This document shows positions 41,939-44,521 of a stretch of 44,521 nucleotides of DNA, one piece after another (positions within the stretch are counted from its first letter, which is position 1; the number at the start of each line of letters is the position of its first letter). Both the position numbers and the translations under genes were made by a program. Source of the DNA: Cupriavidus lacunae (GTDB lineage: Bacteria > Pseudomonadota > Gammaproteobacteria > Burkholderiales > Burkholderiaceae); contig NZ_QKWJ01000062.1 of assembly GCF_003353055.1 (NCBI RefSeq), forward strand, positions 1 through 44,521. The letters run 5' to 3'. The notes below the pieces were generated by a model, which did not search any database, was not told where the DNA came from, and saw nothing but the letters and a program-made list of their open reading frames with translations.

Positions 41939-42544
41939 TCAGGCGTTGGTCTGCACAGCGGCGGCGTCTTTCGAGAGCTTCTTCACCTTCCCTGCGCGTG
42001 ACGGCGGACGGCACAGGCTGCACACAAAATTCGCGTGCGGCTCATACGCGTGCGTGACGAACTGTCCGCCGCAACACGTGCACCGGGACAGCTGCAGCAT
42101 GTTGCTCTCGAAGAACCGTACTAACGTCCAGGCCCGCGTGAAACTTAAGACAATTTCGCCGCCGAGCAGCGAAACATGTTCAAGGTACAGGCGGTAGGCA
42201 GCCACCACCGCGCGAATGCCCACGGTCTCGCCTTCCTGCACCATGAACTGGTAGGCAGAGAAGAACAGCGACGAGTGGATATTCGGCAGCCAGGTGGTGA
42301 ACCAGTCCGTCGAGAAGGGGAGCATGCCCTTGGGGGGCGAGACGCCGCGCAGCTCCTTGTACAGGCGGATGAGCCGGTCACGCGACAGCGTGGTCTCGGC
42401 TTCAAGCACCTGCAGGCGCGCACCCAGGCCGATCAGCTCGATGGCGAGCTGGGTCTGGTTGGCGTCCTGGAGCACGCTCTTGCGGCTGGGAACGGAGGTG
42501 GCCGTGTAACTCCGGGTTGGCTCAACCTGCAGGAGCGCGGTCAA
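41939..42544 (-). CDS. flhC: Flagellar master regulator subunit FlhC
   Basis: The 201-residue product matches FlhC: IELIGLGARLQVLEAETTLSRDRLIRLYKEL, SPPKGMLPFSTDWF and the four zinc cysteines in CTCC (C155, C158) and CSLC (C175, C178). With FlhD it forms the FlhD4C2 activator of early flagellar promoters. The ATG overlaps the flhD stop by four bases (ATGA). Confidence 0.96.
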   Translation of the reverse strand: MTALLQVEPTRSYTATSVPSRKSVLQDANQTQLAIELIGLGARLQVLEAETTLSRDRLIRLYKELRGVSPPKGMLPFSTDWFTTWLPNIHSSLFFSAYQFMVQEGETVGIRAVVAAYRLYLEHVSLLGGEIVLSFTRAWTLVRFFESNMLQLSRCTCCGGQFVTHAYEPHANFVCSLCRPPSRAGKVKKLSKDAAAVQTNA

Positions 42545-42858
42545 TTGAGCGACTCCACAGGCTGGCGTGCAAGCAGGATCGCGGCGTGGATCTGCTGCAT
42601 GTCATGGCTCTTGGCCGTGTGGGTGAGAGTGGACAGAAGCGCGTGGTCGTCGAAGCGGAACCTGCACAGCACCATGTTGGATGCCGCCAGCTTGACGAGT
42701 TGCGCGGAAGTCAGCTTGGCAAGAATATCCGCAATTTCCTTGCTGACCCCGAGCCGGAACATGGCTTCGACCTGGTTTTCGCGCACCAGGCGTTGCGCGA
42801 GCAGCAGATAGGCGAGGTTAACCTCCCTGATCTCCTGGAGAACTTCACTGCTTTCCAA
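42541..42858 (-). CDS. flhD: Flagellar master regulator subunit FlhD
   Basis: The 105-residue product aligns over its length with FlhD: EVNLAYLLLAQRLVRENQVEAMFRLGVSKEIADIL, LVKLAASNMVLCRFRFDDHALL and QQIHAAILLA. The cysteine that links FlhD subunits in enterics has a counterpart (LCRF). The start is TTG 42858, with GGGGA 5 to 6 bases upstream; the residues after it match the enteric N-terminus, so an upstream start is unlikely. A TTG start would limit FlhD output. The leader is long, about 180 bases. Confidence 0.95.
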   Translation of the reverse strand: MESSEVLQEIREVNLAYLLLAQRLVRENQVEAMFRLGVSKEIADILAKLTSAQLVKLAASNMVLCRFRFDDHALLSTLTHTAKSHDMQQIHAAILLARQPVESLN

Positions 42859-42994
42859 TTTATCCCCGCTACCAAAAACCCACCGTGGCCGCTTGTCCGG
42901 CGCTTACCGTTGCCCTCGCGGGCCCGGCGACCAGATCGTTGGTGTGCGGCTGGGCGGGTACAACGTACGACTAAGGAACTACGCCCGTGTCAAA

Positions 42995-43044
42995 CTGTAA
43001 TCAACTCCGTTACAGGTGTTACAGAGTGTAAGTGTGACTGTTAC
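42995..43044. promoter_or_regulatory. Cluster of CTGTAA/TTACAG half-sites in the flhDC leader
   Basis: CTGTAA (42995-43000) and TTACAG (43010-43015) form a dyad. A second TTACAG follows at 43019-43024, then TGTAAG (about 43027-43032) and CTGTTAC (43038-43044). The group lies just downstream of the -10 of the flhDC promoter, the position where a bound protein would block promoter clearance. The half-sites are too far apart for a lux box and do not match one regulator I can name. Confidence 0.55.
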
Positions 43045-43045
43045 G

Positions 43046-43075
43046 TTTATATCGGCAATCGACCCGCAATGCCAA
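43046..43075 (-). promoter_or_regulatory. Sigma-70-like promoter of flhDC
   Basis: On the minus strand TTGGCA (43075-43070) and TATAAA (43051-43046) are separated by 18 bases; each differs from consensus by one base. Transcription would start near 43039, leaving a leader of about 180 bases before flhD. The overlapping GCCGATAT (43058-43051) resembles a sigma-28 -10 but has no matching -35. Confidence 0.6.
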
Positions 43076-43352
43076 TCCCTACTTACGCGGGGTGAAAGCA
43101 AATGTCGCATGAAACATACATGACGGCGCGCATTTTGTAACAATTCACACTCCTGACGCTTGATCCTGCGCAAAGCTGTTCAGCAAACGTCATTTGCGTC
43201 CAACGCGCAGCAGTCACCTTTGGTAGCCTGCTGGATTCCTCTATTGACGAGGGCCGCGCGCAGTGCTTCTCACACGCACGCTGTCCGTAATACGTACGAA
43301 ACTCGGCGCGCAAATCAGCGCCTGGCTCAGCCCTGCAGCGGTCCTGCGCGGC

Positions 43353-44087
43353 TCAATGTCCGAACATCCGCCGCAGCCATGCCGCCAGCCGCGCGAACAC
43401 ATCGTCAGGCGCTTCGCGAAACAAGGCGGGACGCACGCGCTCCACTTGCTCCAGCACGCGCGACGCCTCTTCCGGCAGCACCGATCCATACTCCAGCGCC
43501 AGCCCCAGCATGCCGCGCAGCTCGCCCACGCGCGCGCGGCCGGTGGCGTCGTCGCCCTCGGTCTGCAGCGCGTACATCAGGTCATAGGCCCGCTGGCGCA
43601 GGCTTTCAGCCAGGCGCCATGCCGGCGTGCGCATGCGCTCTTCCAGCACGCGCATGTCTTCCGCCGATGCCGCCACCTGCGTGGCAAGGGCTTCGGTAAA
43701 GGCCGTATCGGCGCCGCATTCGGCCAGCACCTGCGCGGCCCATTCGCGTGCATGCGCGAGGCGCTGCCCTGCGGTCCAGCCAGGCTGGACCGCCAGCCCG
43801 AAGCCAAAGCGCTGGGCATCGCGCATCAGCGCCGCCAGCGCATTGGGCAGCTGCTTGTCGAACACGCGGCGCGCCCAGCCGTATTCGCCCCCGGACAGCA
43901 GCCGCGAGACCGCGCGCTCAGTGAGCGGACCGTCATGCTGCAGCAGCCGCGCGCGCAGGAAGTCATTGAACTCGGGCGGCAGGAACTCGCGGTCCAGGCC
44001 GGTCGAGACTCCGATGAACTGGTCGAATTCCTTGCGCAGCCTGGCCGCATCATCTTGCGGCAGCGCCAGGGTGATATCGGTCGTCAT
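43353..44087 (-). CDS. Hypothetical helical protein encoded after a chemoreceptor
   Basis: The 244-residue product is soluble, acidic and mostly helical (MTTDITLALPQDDAARLRKEFDQFIG, PEFNDFLRARLLQHDGPLTERAVSRLLSGG, EEASRVLEQVERVRPALF), with a basic C-terminus (ARLAAWLRRMFGH). It has no signal peptide or membrane segment. I do not recognise a family. It starts 10 bases after the chemoreceptor stop, so the two are almost certainly one operon and it may act in chemotaxis. It is unlike CheZ, CheW or CheY. Confidence 0.75.
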   Translation of the reverse strand: MTTDITLALPQDDAARLRKEFDQFIGVSTGLDREFLPPEFNDFLRARLLQHDGPLTERAVSRLLSGGEYGWARRVFDKQLPNALAALMRDAQRFGFGLAVQPGWTAGQRLAHAREWAAQVLAECGADTAFTEALATQVAASAEDMRVLEERMRTPAWRLAESLRQRAYDLMYALQTEGDDATGRARVGELRGMLGLALEYGSVLPEEASRVLEQVERVRPALFREAPDDVFARLAAWLRRMFGH

Positions 44088-44097
44088 GGCATCGGGG

Positions 44098-44521
44098 TCA
44101 GAACGCGCTCCAGTCGCCGTTGTCAGCGGCTGCCAGCGCGGGCCGCGGCGCCCTGACCGGAGTCATCCGTGCCGGCTGCGCGGCCGCTGGCTCGGCCGCA
44201 TTGCGCGCGGCTTCGGGGTCCGCTGCGGCGGGCTTGGCGGCAGGCTTGGCGGAAGCAATGGCACGCACCGCGCCTGCCGTGCGGGAGACCTTGCCCGGCA
44301 CGGGCGCCGCAGCGGCCGCCGGCAATACGTCGAAGCGATCCGCGCGCGCATCCTCGGCCGCCAGGCGGAAGGTTGCCACGGCGGACTGCAGGCGGCCGGC
44401 CTGCTCTTCCAGCGAGCCTGCGGCGGCCGCGGCCTCTTCCACCAGCGCCGCGTTCTGCTGCGTGACCTCGTCCATCTGCGCCACCGCCTGGTTCACCTGC
44501 TCGATACCCGAGCTCTGCTCA
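44098..44521 (-). CDS. Methyl-accepting chemotaxis protein, C-terminal part
   Basis: The gene enters from the right edge. The visible part has the end of the signalling coiled coil (EQVNQAVAQMDEVTQQNAALVEEAAAAAGSLEEQAGRLQSAV) with the methylation-helix pattern. A flexible Ala/Pro-rich tail of about 90 residues follows and ends DNGDWSAF. The last five residues, DWSAF, resemble the NWETF tether that binds CheR and CheB in major receptors. The sensor, membrane and HAMP parts lie outside the window. Confidence 0.93.
   Translation of the reverse strand, partial: EQSSGIEQVNQAVAQMDEVTQQNAALVEEAAAAAGSLEEQAGRLQSAVATFRLAAEDARADRFDVLPAAAAAPVPGKVSRTAGAVRAIASAKPAAKPAAADPEAARNAAEPAAAQPARMTPVRAPRPALAAADNGDWSAF

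Larger units (their letters stand above)
42859..43352. other. flhDC regulatory region
   Basis: No supported gene in 494 bases. It is AT-richer than the flanking genes. It holds a sigma-70-like promoter (43046-43075), a cluster of CTGTAA/TTACAG half-sites (42995-43044), a near-consensus TTGACA on the minus strand (42993-42988) without a good -10, and a TTTTGTAACAATT patch at about 43134-43146 that repeats the GTAAC motif. The downstream end of the gene at 43353 lies at its right edge. Confidence 0.6.

Noticed and set aside
42995..43015. Lux-box-like quorum-sensing site in the flhDC leader
   Set aside because: The CTG...CAG arms are 15 bases apart instead of about 10 and the core does not fit, so I kept only a neutral half-site description.
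43051..43058. Sigma-28 -10 (GCCGATAT) upstream of flhDC
   Set aside because: No TAAA-type -35 lies at the right distance, and a master operon under FliA would be unusual. The sigma-70-like pair fits better.
1..44521. CRISPR arrays, tRNA or rRNA genes
   Set aside because: I found no regularly spaced repeats, no cloverleaf-like sequence and no rRNA-like stretch.

Overview
The window looks like a chromosome or chromid segment of a Cupriavidus/Ralstonia-type betaproteobacterium (Burkholderiales). The evidence is the high GC, the gene content and order of the flagellar and chemotaxis loci, an H-NS-family protein with the betaproteobacterial C-terminal signature, and FlhDC-type master control of motility. 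The genus is inferred from gene content only.

Region 1 (about 1-10,600) is accessory DNA with mixed base composition and loosely packed genes. It holds a frameshifted membrane-anchored GGDEF protein, an Hfq paralogue, a GNAT acetyltransferase, an H-NS-like silencer, a secreted DRGH-type nuclease, a large DUF2339 membrane protein, a zinc-ribbon gene behind a perfect LexA box, an SMP-like small protein, a DUF429 protein, a DDE-integrase-like frame cut by an in-frame TGA, and an AlpA-like DNA-binding protein. Several frames are broken or degenerate.

Region 2 (10,618-25,329) is the flagellar axial-structure locus. On the minus strand flgB-C-D-E-F-G-H-I-J is followed by flgK-L, which has its own sigma-28-like promoter. 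On the plus strand flgA, flgM and flgN run divergently. An orphan AbiEi-type regulator with a perfectly symmetric operator sits between flgN and the convergent flhE-fliA end.

Region 3 (24,176-31,804, minus strand) is the export, placement and sigma-factor operon flhB-flhA-flhF-flhG-fliA-flhE, with start/stop overlaps at flhB/flhA, flhF/flhG and fliA/flhE. FlhF has a C-terminal extension of about 400 residues, and FlhG lacks the P-loop lysines.

Region 4 (32,198-33,557, plus strand) is a small insert of non-motility genes: a secreted DUF3761-like protein with a ten-G tract, a frameshifted GlsB/YeaQ-type membrane protein, and an unknown small protein.

Region 5 (33,573-42,858, minus strand) is flhD-flhC, then motA-motB-cheA-cheW-cheR-cheD-cheB-cheY-cheZ. 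FlhDC would switch on the early flagellar operons. FliA, held by FlgM until the hook is complete, would then switch on late genes such as flgKL. The Che proteins steer the MotAB-driven motor. The flhDC leader has a sigma-70-like promoter, a cluster of CTGTAA/TTACAG half-sites and a TTG start. The right edge holds a helical protein of unknown function and the tail of a chemoreceptor ending in a CheR/CheB-docking-like pentapeptide. Filament genes (fliC, fliD) and the fliE-R export and basal-body genes are not in the window.
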